Of a DNA stretch of 64,000 nt, positions 33,709-43,592 are shown in pieces (positions within the stretch are counted from its first letter, which is position 1; each line of letters begins with the position of its first letter). This DNA is from Roseitranquillus sp963776845. GTDB lineage: Bacteria > Pseudomonadota > Alphaproteobacteria > Rhodobacterales > Rhodobacteraceae. Location of the stretch: assembly GCA_963776845.1 (NCBI GenBank), contig CAVZOJ010000003.1, forward strand, positions 885,429 to 949,428, read 5' to 3'. The notes beneath the pieces were generated by a model that was not told where the DNA came from, made no database searches, and worked only from the letters and a program-made list of their open reading frames with translations. A program made the translations under genes and the position numbers.

Positions 33709-36700
33709 ATGGGCCGTTCCCCGACGATCGGCGACCTGACTGGCGAGCAGCGGCGGCGGCGCCAGGTGCATCCCTGGTTCCTTTGCGAGGCGGGCCTGAT
33801 CGACTGGGCCCAGATCTGGAAGCTGCGTTTTCGCCACGTGTGGGATCTGCTCGGCGATCCCACGGACTTCCCTCCGGGGATCGATACCGGCATCGACGCC
33901 ATCATCGGGCAGCTGGCCGAGATCGGCTATGTCACGGACGGTGCGCATCTGCGGTGGTCGACGGCGCCGGTCTTCGGCATCCCCAGCCGCGCGTTCAAGG
34001 TCTGGCGGCGCCCGAGCCTGCCGTTCCGGGCCGAGGAGGAGATACCGCGCAGCGAGATGACGGTTGCGCCGCTTCCGTCGGGGGCGCTGGCGGTGTCCTG
34101 GCGCGGGCCCCGGGCGGCGGCGCGGATCCGGTGCACCGTGCCCGCACCGGGTGGCGTCGCAATCGCCTATACCGGCAGCCCGGCGCTGCGCGGATGGTCG
34201 AAGATGCGGCCGCTTTCCGCCGGAGTGAACGTCGTCTCGATCGCGGCGCCGTTCATGACCGGGGTGCTGCTGCCGGGCGGCACGACGGTCGACACGGTGC
34301 ACGCGATCACCGGCGATGCCGCCGCGCGGGACGCGGGGTGGGAGCTGGCCGAGATCGTCGGGCTGCCGGTCGAGCCCGCGGACTGGGCTGGTGCCGGGGA
34401 TCACGATGCGGACCAGGGCCTGCTCGACCAGGGCCTGGTCGCGCCGAAGGAGGCGGCGATGGCGCGGTTCGCGCGCGGGCGGCCGTTGCTTGGCTGGCCT
34501 CTCCTGATGGCGCCGTTCACGCCGGCGCCGGCGTTCGAGCTGACCGACCCCGCGCTGCTGATCGAGGAGATGGAGGCCGACATCGTCGTGCGGCTGCGCG
34601 CGCTGATGGGGACGCGACCGAACCGGATGGCGAGCGTCCGTGACATCGTGACCATGCCGCCGCCCGAGAACTCGGCCGGAGAGGTGGCGCCGACCGAGCC
34701 GACTGAGGCCACGTTCTCGGCCTTGGAGCTTTTGCTGCTCGGCGTGACGTCGGACCCGCTGCTGAGCCTGATCCTGGGCTACGGCACGGCGCTCGACAAC
34801 CAGAGCACCGGGAGCAGCATCACCGAGGTCGGAAGCGAGTTCATGGTCACCGCCGAGTGGGACCGGGGCCTGGACGGGCGCAGCGACCCGCTGGAACTGG
34901 CGGCGCTGGCGCTGCAGCCGCAAGCGGCCCTTGCGGGGGCGGCACCCACGGGCCTCGACGCGGTGCCGTCCCTGCCGATGGCGCCGCTCGAACCGGACGG
35001 CGACTGGCGGCGCAGCGTCAATATCGGCTGGGATCGGGTGCCGAAGACGGCGCTCTACCGCGTCGCAAGTTACGCGGCGGCGAGGTTCCCGATCCAGCCG
35101 CTGGCGACCCCGACGCTGCTCAACGAGTTGCGGGATGCGGGCGGGATTCGTCCGATCGCCGCGAACGACTCTCCGGACGAGGATGCCGCGATCGCGCGGC
35201 TTTCGACGTCGGACCGGGTGGTGCCGATCCCGGCGCCAGCGCTGCCCACGCAGAACGGCTTTCAGACGATGCGGTACGGCGTCGTGACGCAGAGCATCTT
35301 CGGCCTCTGGGGAGAGTGGTCGATCGTCGACACGGTCGTGACCGAGCCGCCGCCGAACCGCGCGCCAATCCTCGCCGCCACGCTGGCTCCGCAGCCGGCG
35401 CCGGCGGGGCCCTGTCCTGCGACTCTGACGGTCGAGTTCGGCTGGGACTGGTCGGTCAGGCGGCCGGACAGCATCCTGATCGGCGGGCGCCTCTGGCCGG
35501 CGAGCAAGCGCAGCGACCCGCCGCCTTCGGAGCTTCCGACATCGCAACTGCCCCGCAGCCTCGGCGGCGACGAGCCGGGGGTCGAGATCACCTTTGCGGG
35601 CGACGTCCCATCGGCGCCCGGCGCCACGATCGTCGGTCTGGCGGCAGACGGCCAGTCGTTCGCCGATTTCGGCCCGGCCCAGGGCAACGACGTGCGCCGC
35701 TACCGGATGACGCTGCCCGGGTTCTCCCTGGACTTCGACGCGACGCCGCACGTGGGCCTCGCCCTCTACGCCCGTGCGACGGAGCGCCGGGCGCCGCGGC
35801 GCCTCGGCCCATGGACCGAGCAGCCGTTTCGGACCGCCGCCTCGGACCCGCGCCCGCCGGTGATCGTGCCCGACCACGTAGACCTGGCGAGCCTGCCCGA
35901 CGCGCGGGGCGAGGCGCATGTCCGCGTGAGGTGGCCCTCCGTTGCGGGGGCCGCGGGCTACTACCTCTACGAGGCGACGGAGACGGCGCTGCGCGACGCG
36001 CTGGGCCTGCCCGAGCCCGACCTCGACGCGACACTCACGTCGCGGCTGGCCGCGGTGCAGTCCGCCTACAACGCCAATCCGGTCCGCCGGGTGTTCACGC
36101 GACGTTTTCCGGAGCTGCAGACCGGCATCAGCCGCGACGTGCCGCTGCCGCGCGGCACCCGCGACATCCACTTCTTCACCGTCGTGGCGCAGAACGCGAG
36201 CGGGTTGGAGAGCCCGTGGTTCGCAGGACCCGACGCCGGAGAGCGACTGATCGCGATTACGCCGCCCCGCATCGCGCGGCCGGAGCCGCCGGTGCTGGAG
36301 GTTCGGCGCGTTCCCGTGCCGGGCGCCGATCCGCCCGCCTGGCGGGCGGCGATCCGTGTCATGCCACGGCTGGGCCACCGCGCGCGGCGCATCCGCCTGT
36401 TCCGCACCCGCAACGCCGACGCCGCGCGCCGGATCGACACAATGGGGCCGCCGATCGCCGAGATCACGCCGGCGAGCCCCGGCTGGACCCTGGCGACGGA
36501 GACTGACGCGATCGGCGACTTCATCACCGAGGCAGAGGGCTTCGACCTGCCCGAGGGCTTCTGGCGGCGGGTGTGGTACCGCGCCGAGGTCTGGTCCGGG
36601 AACGATCCCGACCGGGCGCTTCTGGCGAGCCGGTCGCAGCCGTCGCCCGCGGTCCACGTCGTCATCCCGCCGGCGAGTGCGCCCAACCTCTCGGTCATCT

Positions 36701-37539
36701 CGGGCGAATGGCCGGGCGGCGCGCCGGGCAACGTGCTCCTGTCCTGGACCTCGACCGCGCCGGTGGAGACGACGCCCACCGGTCCGCACCACATGGCGAT
36801 CTCTGCCCGGCTCTCCGGCAGCCAGTTCCCGATGCTCGAGGACGAGCGGCAGCTCGCCGCGATGCCGCCCGGCCCGCCGATCGGCATGACGGCGTGGTGG
36901 CGCCACGGACAGCCGGCGTCCAACGGCGCGCAGGAGTACCGCGCGATGCTCTACCGTGAGATCGATACCGATCCGCTGGGCGTCGCCATCCGGCTGCGGG
37001 ATCCGATGGGGCGGATCACCGAGCGTCTGCTGACGGTTCCGGGCGGTTCGGTGCTGCCGCCGCCGGTCATCACGAGCCTGGCACAGATCGTGCCCGGTCC
37101 GGGGGTGAGAGGCGCGGCGTGGGCCAGTGCAATGCCGCTCGAGGCAGGACCAGGTGGCGCCTACAGGCTTACGATCAGCGCCACGCGAGCCGCGGCGGCG
37201 GGACGCGGCGGTTCGACGATGCTGACCGGCCGGACAGGACGGACAGGGGAGGCGGCGCGGCGCACGCTTGGCACGACCATTGGCGGCCCTGGCATCCGCA
37301 CCGGGGAACTCCGCACGCCCACACGATCGTTGCGGATCGAGATCGATGTGCCTGATGTGCCGCTGCGCAGGTCCGCGCCGACAACGGCACCCGAGGATGC
37401 GCTGGTGGTCTGGCGGGTACCCGCGCGCGGCCTCGGCACCGGCTTCGGGGTCGCGACGGCGGCCGATATGGCGCGCATCGACATTCGCCTGACCGCTCCC
37501 GACGGCCGCGTCGCCGAGGCCAGCCTGGAGGTGCGCTGA
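33709..37539 (+). CDS. Large uncharacterised protein with Fn3-like segments
   Basis: The 1276-aa protein starts at ATG 33709 after GGAGGAGTGAG. No signal peptide or membrane helix is seen. The N-terminal 60 residues are charged and aromatic (HPWFLCEAGLIDWAQIWKLR). The middle and C-terminal parts contain beta-sandwich-like stretches with Fn3 flavour, for example VRVRWPSVAGAAGYYLYEATE near residue 745 and FFTVVAQNASGLESPW near 830, and repeated PEPPVLEVRRVPVPG-type linkers. It looks like a scaffold or adhesion protein rather than an enzyme. It is the second gene of the cassette. Its family is unknown to me. Confidence 0.8.
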   Translation: MGRSPTIGDLTGEQRRRRQVHPWFLCEAGLIDWAQIWKLRFRHVWDLLGDPTDFPPGIDTGIDAIIGQLAEIGYVTDGAHLRWSTAPVFGIPSRAFKVWRRPSLPFRAEEEIPRSEMTVAPLPSGALAVSWRGPRAAARIRCTVPAPGGVAIAYTGSPALRGWSKMRPLSAGVNVVSIAAPFMTGVLLPGGTTVDTVHAITGDAAARDAGWELAEIVGLPVEPADWAGAGDHDADQGLLDQGLVAPKEAAMARFARGRPLLGWPLLMAPFTPAPAFELTDPALLIEEMEADIVVRLRALMGTRPNRMASVRDIVTMPPPENSAGEVAPTEPTEATFSALELLLLGVTSDPLLSLILGYGTALDNQSTGSSITEVGSEFMVTAEWDRGLDGRSDPLELAALALQPQAALAGAAPTGLDAVPSLPMAPLEPDGDWRRSVNIGWDRVPKTALYRVASYAAARFPIQPLATPTLLNELRDAGGIRPIAANDSPDEDAAIARLSTSDRVVPIPAPALPTQNGFQTMRYGVVTQSIFGLWGEWSIVDTVVTEPPPNRAPILAATLAPQPAPAGPCPATLTVEFGWDWSVRRPDSILIGGRLWPASKRSDPPPSELPTSQLPRSLGGDEPGVEITFAGDVPSAPGATIVGLAADGQSFADFGPAQGNDVRRYRMTLPGFSLDFDATPHVGLALYARATERRAPRRLGPWTEQPFRTAASDPRPPVIVPDHVDLASLPDARGEAHVRVRWPSVAGAAGYYLYEATETALRDALGLPEPDLDATLTSRLAAVQSAYNANPVRRVFTRRFPELQTGISRDVPLPRGTRDIHFFTVVAQNASGLESPWFAGPDAGERLIAITPPRIARPEPPVLEVRRVPVPGADPPAWRAAIRVMPRLGHRARRIRLFRTRNADAARRIDTMGPPIAEITPASPGWTLATETDAIGDFITEAEGFDLPEGFWRRVWYRAEVWSGNDPDRALLASRSQPSPAVHVVIPPASAPNLSVISGEWPGGAPGNVLLSWTSTAPVETTPTGPHHMAISARLSGSQFPMLEDERQLAAMPPGPPIGMTAWWRHGQPASNGAQEYRAMLYREIDTDPLGVAIRLRDPMGRITERLLTVPGGSVLPPPVITSLAQIVPGPGVRGAAWASAMPLEAGPGGAYRLTISATRAAAAGRGGSTMLTGRTGRTGEAARRTLGTTIGGPGIRTGELRTPTRSLRIEIDVPDVPLRRSAPTTAPEDALVVWRVPARGLGTGFGVATAADMARIDIRLTAPDGRVAEASLEVR

Positions 37540-37540
37540 G

Positions 37541-40500
37541 ATGGTGACGATCGCGCGACTGACCGAGGGGGCCGCCCGCAACCGCCTGGCCGAGGACGGG
37601 GTCGAGGCGCTTGGCATCACCATGCCGCTGCTCAGTCCGGTCTGGGCGAATGCGGCGTTCTTCTACGACGAGACGGCGCTCACCCTAACCAGCGCCGGGC
37701 CACTGCAGGTGCCGTTCCTGGGTGTGCTGGAGACGATCGACGTGCCGCGCGACGTCTTCGACGTCTCGGGGGCGCCGATCGACCAGCCGATCACCCGCGT
37801 TCGGCTGCATCCCCACGCCGCTGCGCGGCTGATGACGCTGGCGCGGAACCGCTATGCCGGGGCGGGCCAGCCGCTGCACCTGCCGGTGCCGACGCAGGTC
37901 GCGATCCGTGACGTCGTCGCCGACCCGCTGGTGCCGGAATGGTATGAAGCCGGCCATCCGCTGAACGTCAATGGCGCGATGTCCTTCCACGATCGGCGCG
38001 GCCTCGTCGTCTGTCCGGTGGCCGCGGCGGCGATGTGCTTCGACCTTCTCGACGCGTTCCCGGCGCTCCGGTCGCTGTCGCCGGATGCGTCGGACACGAA
38101 TGCCGACGTCGAAGACGATGGCGGCGTCGCGACGGTCGCGGGGCTGGCGCAGGGAACGCTCGTCCACATGGTCGATCCGCATGGTGGCGCGTTCGTCCCC
38201 GTGGGCCGCGCTCTGACCCGGCGCAACGGCGATGCGGTGGAGGAGACGCTGGGCGCCGGCGCCCTCACCACGCTCGCTGCCGGGGAGAGCTTTCGCGCCG
38301 ACGACGCCGACGACGCTGCCGAGGCCGAGGCGACCGCCGACGACGCGCACGATTCTGTCACCGGCGCACGCCTGCGCTGGGGCTGGTCGAACGGCGGCCA
38401 CCTTGCGCGGTCGCCGCTGTCCGAGCCTGCGCTGGCGGCCGGGACGCTGCCCCGCCGCTTCCTGCGACTGACCGTGGTCGACCTGCGCTGGCACCTTCTC
38501 GGCAACCGTTCGACGGCGGAGGTGCAGGACATCCCGGGCGACGACGGACTGTTCCCCGAGACCTATCAGCCGAAGGTCCGCCCCGACCTGCCGATCGATT
38601 ACCTTGGCGATGGCGTGGCGACCCTGGCTGCCGCCGGGCAGGTGCTCGACCGGATCGTCGGCGAGCAGGGGATCATGTTCGCCGTGTCTCCCGTCCTCGC
38701 GCCCGCGGTCGAGGTGCCGCCGTCGGGCGACGCCACCGGGCGCTGGCCCGCCTGGCCGGGCTCGGGGATGGCAGGGTTTCCGGCCGCGCCGCTCTCGCCC
38801 GCGACCGGCATCAGCGCGGCATTCACGGCCGAGAACGACGTCGTCGTGACGATCGCGTCGGGGCAGGTCCCGGTCGGCGCCCATGTCCGGATCTATCCGC
38901 GCCAGTTCGTGGAGATCCTCGCGATCGGCGCGGAGCCGTCTTTCCTGCGCGGCGATGGGGGTGCGGCGATCGCGCTTCCTTCGCCGGGGGACGCCTCGAC
39001 GGCGGCGCCGCTGCAGATCGGGCTGCGCGATCCGTTCGCGCTCGAGGGCGGGCTGCCGCCGTCGCCCGCGATCCTGACGATGGACATCGTCGTGGCGCCG
39101 CGCGCCGGCCAGCCGCGGCTTTTCGCCAGTGTGGTCGTGACGGTCGGCAGCGGTCCCTTCGCGCTGCCGCCCGATCCGTTCGCCGCCGGCCTCGACATCG
39201 TCAGCGCCTTCGCAGACTTTCTCGGCTCTGTCTGTCCGGTCCCGCTCTTCGGGATGCCGGCGTCCGACACCCCGGCGTGGCAGCCGGCCGACGGTCTCGT
39301 CGCGCTCTTTCGCACCTTCATCCGCGAGGAGCAGCCGCGCCAGGGTCCTCGTCTGCCGACGCAGGCCAGGTTCGAGACCATGGTCGTCACCGGGATCGGC
39401 CCGTCGTCCGCGCCGCTCGACTGGGATGCCGTCGTCACCGGAGCCCGCTGGTCGCCGGAGAGCCGATCGGCCCGCCACCGCGACGGCAATCCGGGCAATC
39501 CGGCCGGCCCGGATGTGCATGCGGCCGGCATCCGCGTGCGCGGCGACCTCGCGCTCGACGTCGCGCGGACGGCGGCGCGCCGGGCGATGCCGATGGTGGC
39601 GCTGCCGCCGGCGACCTTTGGCTGGGTGCTGTCGCAGGGCGGCAACAACTTCAACCGGCCAAGCGTCCTGGCCGCAGGTGCCTCCGAGGCACCGAATGCC
39701 GGTGCCGGGGCACTGCTCCGCACGATCTCGGCGGTGACCGAGAGCCCCGAGTTCGGCGTCACGGCCTTTCCCCTGCAGACCGGGCCGATCGACGCCAGTG
39801 CAGCCTACGATGCGCTCGCGGCACAAATTCATTCGGGGTTCGGGCTGCCGGGCAGCCCGCCGACCGACTTTCTGGAGGTCCAGAACGAGGACAGGTTGGG
39901 GACCGAGGTCACGCACGAACTCCACGTCTCGCGGCACGGGTCGCGCGACGCCCTGCACGCGCTGCACAGGGCGTTCGGCCAAGCCCGCGAGCTCGTATAC
40001 ATCGAAAGTCCGCAATTCGCGGCGACCGGAACCGTCGACCTCGTCTCTGTCCTTGCCACGCGGATGCAGGAGATGCCGAGCCTTCGCGTCGTGATCTGCC
40101 TGCCGCGCGCTGGCGACTTCGACCCCGCCTACCGCAGTTGGGTGCGCCAGTCGATTTCTGCCCGGAGCACGGCGGTCGCGACGCTCGAGGCGGCGGGGCC
40201 CGGGCGCGTCGCGGTATTCCACCCCAAGGGTTTCCCCGGCCGTGCGGCCGCGATCCGCACCACGTCGGTCATCGTCGACGACGCATGGGCCCTGGTTGGG
40301 ACGAGCCATCTGAGGCGACGGGGCATGACGTTCGACGGCGCGGCGGATATCGTCTCGATCCCCTACGCGCTCGAAGATGCGCGGGCGGCGAGGCTCGCGG
40401 CCTTCCGGCGCGAGTTGATGATGCGCAAGCTGGGTCTGGAACCGACGCTCGCGGCGGCGCTTCAGACGCCGCAATGGGCGCGCCTGGCGGAGATGCGAAG

Positions 40501-40687
40501 TGCCTTCGACGCCTTCCGCGACCTCCTCGACCAAGGTGGCGCCGGGCTCGTGGCGCCATTGTGGCAGGGCCCGACCGACGGCGCGATCCCTCCGGCCGAC
40601 GATGACGTCGCGGATCCGGACGGCAGCGACGGGGCGCAGTTCATCAGCTTTTTCGGCGAGCTCCTTGGTGAAAGTGGCGACTCCTGA
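37541..40687 (+). CDS. Large protein with C-terminal phospholipase D-like domain
   Basis: The 1048-aa protein starts at ATG 37541 with GGAGGTG upstream and 1 nt after the previous stop. Residues 1-780 resemble no family I know. The C-terminal part has a PLD lead-in (ARELVYIESPQFAATG, about 815-830) and an HKD-type site: His894 and Lys896 in FHPKGFPG, then VIVDDAWALVGTSHLRRRG with Asp913/914 and Gly920-Thr-Ser. The spacing from Lys to Asp is longer than in the usual HxKx4D. A first HKD copy is not clear, so it may act as a dimer. Substrate could be phospholipid or nucleic acid. It is the likely enzymatic member of the cassette. Confidence 0.8.
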   Translation: MVTIARLTEGAARNRLAEDGVEALGITMPLLSPVWANAAFFYDETALTLTSAGPLQVPFLGVLETIDVPRDVFDVSGAPIDQPITRVRLHPHAAARLMTLARNRYAGAGQPLHLPVPTQVAIRDVVADPLVPEWYEAGHPLNVNGAMSFHDRRGLVVCPVAAAAMCFDLLDAFPALRSLSPDASDTNADVEDDGGVATVAGLAQGTLVHMVDPHGGAFVPVGRALTRRNGDAVEETLGAGALTTLAAGESFRADDADDAAEAEATADDAHDSVTGARLRWGWSNGGHLARSPLSEPALAAGTLPRRFLRLTVVDLRWHLLGNRSTAEVQDIPGDDGLFPETYQPKVRPDLPIDYLGDGVATLAAAGQVLDRIVGEQGIMFAVSPVLAPAVEVPPSGDATGRWPAWPGSGMAGFPAAPLSPATGISAAFTAENDVVVTIASGQVPVGAHVRIYPRQFVEILAIGAEPSFLRGDGGAAIALPSPGDASTAAPLQIGLRDPFALEGGLPPSPAILTMDIVVAPRAGQPRLFASVVVTVGSGPFALPPDPFAAGLDIVSAFADFLGSVCPVPLFGMPASDTPAWQPADGLVALFRTFIREEQPRQGPRLPTQARFETMVVTGIGPSSAPLDWDAVVTGARWSPESRSARHRDGNPGNPAGPDVHAAGIRVRGDLALDVARTAARRAMPMVALPPATFGWVLSQGGNNFNRPSVLAAGASEAPNAGAGALLRTISAVTESPEFGVTAFPLQTGPIDASAAYDALAAQIHSGFGLPGSPPTDFLEVQNEDRLGTEVTHELHVSRHGSRDALHALHRAFGQARELVYIESPQFAATGTVDLVSVLATRMQEMPSLRVVICLPRAGDFDPAYRSWVRQSISARSTAVATLEAAGPGRVAVFHPKGFPGRAAAIRTTSVIVDDAWALVGTSHLRRRGMTFDGAADIVSIPYALEDARAARLAAFRRELMMRKLGLEPTLAAALQTPQWARLAEMRSAFDAFRDLLDQGGAGLVAPLWQGPTDGAIPPADDDVADPDGSDGAQFISFFGELLGESGDS

Positions 40688-40715
40688 CGAACCGGTCTCG
40701 TCGCCTGTTCATGGG

Positions 40716-41151
40716 TGCTGAAACCGCGGCCGTCCACGTGGTTCAGAACGGCGTTGACCGGCAGCGCGGTCGTGGCGCTGAGGACGTGGCGCGCTACGGC
40801 GAACAGCACCAGCAGCACGGAGGCGCCGGCCATGTAGTGCGCATAGGCGCGCGTCGTGCCGGGCGCGACGATGGCCGAGAAGCCGACGGTGAAGTTGAAG
40901 AGGATCGAGTAGAAATCGCTGACGACCACGACGGCGCCGAGGCCGGTCGGGTCGAGGCGGCCGATCATCACCACGTCGGTGAGCGCGAGCAGCATGTTCA
41001 TGACGCCGATCGCGGCGATGGGCGAGGCGATCGGGGCCAGCTGGCGCACCTCCTGGCTGACCCGGAGGACGCGGATACGCGCGGGCGAGCGCCGGGAGGC
41101 GGTGAGGTCAAAGAGCGCCGCGAGGGGTGCGTGGGGGCGGATCGCGAGCAT
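40716..41151 (-). pseudogene. Truncated MATE-family efflux transporter
   Basis: From ATG 41151 the minus strand gives EVRQLAPIASPIAAIGVMNM, LTDVVMIGRLDPTGLGAVVV and FYSILFNFTVGFSAIV, the first helices of a MATE exporter. Then an internal deletion joins a later helix (MAGASVLLVLFAVARHVLSA, ALPVNAVLNHV) and coding ends near 40730, just after the end of the giant-gene cassette. About two thirds of a MATE protein is missing. Confidence 0.7.
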
Positions 41152-41202
41152 CGTTCGTTTCTTGGGGTAGCGCCGCCGGGATGACCCCGGCGGCGCGTCG
41201 CG

Positions 41203-42642
41203 TCACCCGGCCATTCGCTCCGGCGCGGCCGGCGCGATGTTTTGGTTGAGGCGGAACCGGTTCTCGGGGTCGTAGCGGGCCTTGATCGCCGCCAGCCGGG
41301 GGAAGTTGGTGCCGTAGGCCTCGGCGACCCGACCGCCCTCGTCGGCCGGCATGAAGTTGACGTAGACCCCCGCCGAGCCCGGCGAGAGCGCGTCGAAGAG
41401 GCTGCGCGCCCAGGCCTTCGCGGCGTCGTCCTTGGCCGGGTCCTGCCAGCGGGTGTGGATGTTGACCACGAAGTGCGGCGCCCGCTGGACGAAGGCGGTG
41501 GCGTCCGGCGCGACGCGCGCCATCGCGCCGCCGAGATGGGCCACGAATATCTCCGTCTCGGCGTCCGGCAGGCGGCGCACGGCCTCGACGATCGCGTCGA
41601 CCGCGGCGTCGTCGAGTGCGAGCAGGTCGTGCGACTTCCAGTAGTTCCGCGCGCCCGGTATCAGCAGCGGGTCGAAGATCTTTTGGAAATCGACGAACGG
41701 CTGCACCCCGGCCACGATCGCGAGCGGGTCGGGGATGGCGCGAAGCGGCGCGATCGCGGCCTCGCCGTCGGCCGGGTCGCCGGCGTAGCAGAAGGCCATC
41801 ATCGCGATGCCGGTCCCGTGCGCCTCTTCCGGCAGGAACGGCAGAGGCGGCGCGTTGCGCACGACGATCCAGGTCGTCAGCTCGTCCGGTCCGTCGCTGG
41901 TGAGTGCGCGCTGGAGCGTGAAGAGCTCCCGCGCCCGGTCGAGCGGCAGGAAGATCAGGCCGGAGAGCAGCTCCGGCCGGACCGCCCGCGCCTGGAACTC
42001 GAAGCGGGTGACAATGCCGAAGTTGCCGCCGCCGCCGCGGAGCGCCCAGAAGAGGTCGGCGTTCTCGTCCGCTGCCGCGCGCAGCCGCTCGCCCGACGCG
42101 GTGACCACCTCGGCCGAGACCAGGCTGTCGATGGTCAGCCCGTGCGCCCGCGTGAGCCAGCCGAAGCCGCCGCCGAGGGTCAGCCCGGAGATGCCGGTGG
42201 TCGAGTTGATGCCGGTGGGCACCGCCAGCCCGTGCGGCGCCGTCGCCGCGTCGAGGTCGGAGAGCTTCGCGCCCGGCTGGACGCGGATGCGCCCCGTCTC
42301 GGGCTCGACGCCGACGCGGTTCATGCCCGAGAGGTCGATCATCAGGCCGCCGTCGGTGACGGCGTTGCCGGCGATGTTGTGGCCGCCGCCCCTGACCGAG
42401 AAGAGCGCGCCGGTGTCGCGGGCGAAGCGCACCGCCGCCGAGACGTCGTCGGCGTTGGCGCAGCGCGCGATCAGCGCCGGGCGCTTGTCGATCATGCCGT
42501 TCCAGATGGCGCGGGCGGCGTCGTAGCCGTCGTCGCCGGGCCGCAGCAGCGGGTCCGTCATGCGGGTGCCGAGCGCGGAGATCGCCGCATCCGGAATGTC
42601 GCGGCTGCCTCCGTCGAGCGTCGTCAGGGTGTGTCCTGTCAT
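41203..42642 (-). CDS. FAD-linked oxidase with BBE domain
   Basis: The 479-aa protein has the PCMH-type FAD domain: FSVRGGGHNIAGNAVTDGGL contains the His that usually carries covalent FAD, followed by SGLTLGGGFGWLTRAHGLTI and DLFWALRGGGGNFGIVTRFE. The C-terminal BBE motif is YDPENRFRLNQNI. Such enzymes oxidise sugars, alcohols or secondary metabolites. The substrate is not predictable here. It stands alone, with the broken beta-propeller gene upstream on the same strand. Confidence 0.92.
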   Translation of the reverse strand: MTGHTLTTLDGGSRDIPDAAISALGTRMTDPLLRPGDDGYDAARAIWNGMIDKRPALIARCANADDVSAAVRFARDTGALFSVRGGGHNIAGNAVTDGGLMIDLSGMNRVGVEPETGRIRVQPGAKLSDLDAATAPHGLAVPTGINSTTGISGLTLGGGFGWLTRAHGLTIDSLVSAEVVTASGERLRAAADENADLFWALRGGGGNFGIVTRFEFQARAVRPELLSGLIFLPLDRARELFTLQRALTSDGPDELTTWIVVRNAPPLPFLPEEAHGTGIAMMAFCYAGDPADGEAAIAPLRAIPDPLAIVAGVQPFVDFQKIFDPLLIPGARNYWKSHDLLALDDAAVDAIVEAVRRLPDAETEIFVAHLGGAMARVAPDATAFVQRAPHFVVNIHTRWQDPAKDDAAKAWARSLFDALSPGSAGVYVNFMPADEGGRVAEAYGTNFPRLAAIKARYDPENRFRLNQNIAPAAPERMAG

Positions 42643-42777
42643 GGCTTGCTTCCTTGTTCGGCGTCCGATGCGGACGCAGGGGATCGGCCGCGCGCCAGAG
42701 GGCGCACGGACTGAGGCCGCTCGCGCGGCGCATGGTCGGTCGGGGAAAGTCCGGCGGTCAGGCCGCCGGACCAGGTG

Positions 42778-43592
42778 TCAGTGCGAGTGGAAGTTCTCGG
42801 CCTCCGGCGTCAGGACGATGGTGTTGATGGTCAGACCCGCGTCCTTGAACGTGTCGATGCTGCCCGTCTTCTTGCCGGTCTCGAGGTCGATGACCGAGAT
42901 CGAGCCGTCGTTCATGCCCTCGATGTTAAGCAGGCTGTTCTGCACGTAGGCGCGGCTGCCGTCCTCGGAGAACACCAGGTGGTGCGCCCCGCCCGCCGCT
43001 TCGGCCGCCCAGAGGTGCTTCGGCGCCCGCGGGTCGGTGATGTCGAAGGCGTTGAGGTGCCCCGGCATCGCCGAGGTGACGTAGGCCCGGTCTCCGGCTG
43101 CGTTGAAGTAGACCTCGAGCGTCACGCCCTGGCCCAGCTCGTCGAAGCGGAACTCCTCGCGGAAGGCGAACTCCTCATTGTCCGGCTGCCACTCGGCGAG
43201 CCAGAGGCTGCCCTCCATGTTGGTAATGTAGACGAGCGGCGGCTCGACGCCGGGTACGAAGAAGGCCTCGACCGGCCCCGCGCCCGAGGGCGAAGGCGCG
43301 GTCGACACCTTGTGCGTCGACAGGATCTCGCCGGTGCTGGGTTGCAGGACCACGATCTCCTCGCCCCATTCGGGCGTGTCGGAGTAGGGATTGGCGGTGC
43401 TCGTCACCAGCTGCCGGTCGATCGCGTCGTTGGTGGCGATCCCGTGCGGTCAGGGCGCGGGCATGGCGATCGTCTCCAGCACCGCGTCGGTCTCGGCGTC
43501 GCCGACGATGACGACGGACGAGCCCATGCAGGTGAGGTACCACTTCCCCTGCGCCTCGGAGAACCAGACGTCCTCGCCCACCTCGCGCAAAG
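42778..43592 (-). pseudogene. YncE/YVTN-type beta-propeller protein, interrupted and truncated
   Basis: A single frame encodes EVGEDVWFSEAQGKWYLTCM, SSVVIVGDAETDAVLETIA, then MPAP, a TGA stop (43452-43450), then PHGIATNDAIDRQLVTSTAN and repeated propeller blades (SSGEILS-like and GSISVIDLETGKKTGSIDTF) down to the stop at 42778. The nonsense codon sits inside the family motif xPHGIA. At about 43590 the gene is cut off by an AraC fragment. A 209-aa piece could be translated from GTG 43407, but an N-terminal signal peptide is lost. Confidence 0.75.

Noticed and set aside
26084..40534. Very long open frames (about 950-1490 codons) on the minus strand opposite the giant genes
   Set aside because: They mirror the plus-strand genes codon by codon and have the His/Arg/Asp-rich composition of antisense reading in GC-rich DNA; they match no family and lack start signals.
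41242..42714. 490-codon plus-strand frame opposite the BBE oxidase
   Set aside because: Antisense shadow; the minus strand encodes all FAD and BBE motifs.
43445..43460. TGA in the beta-propeller gene read as selenocysteine
   Set aside because: The family has no Cys/Sec at this position and no hairpin resembling a SECIS element follows; the gene is also truncated.
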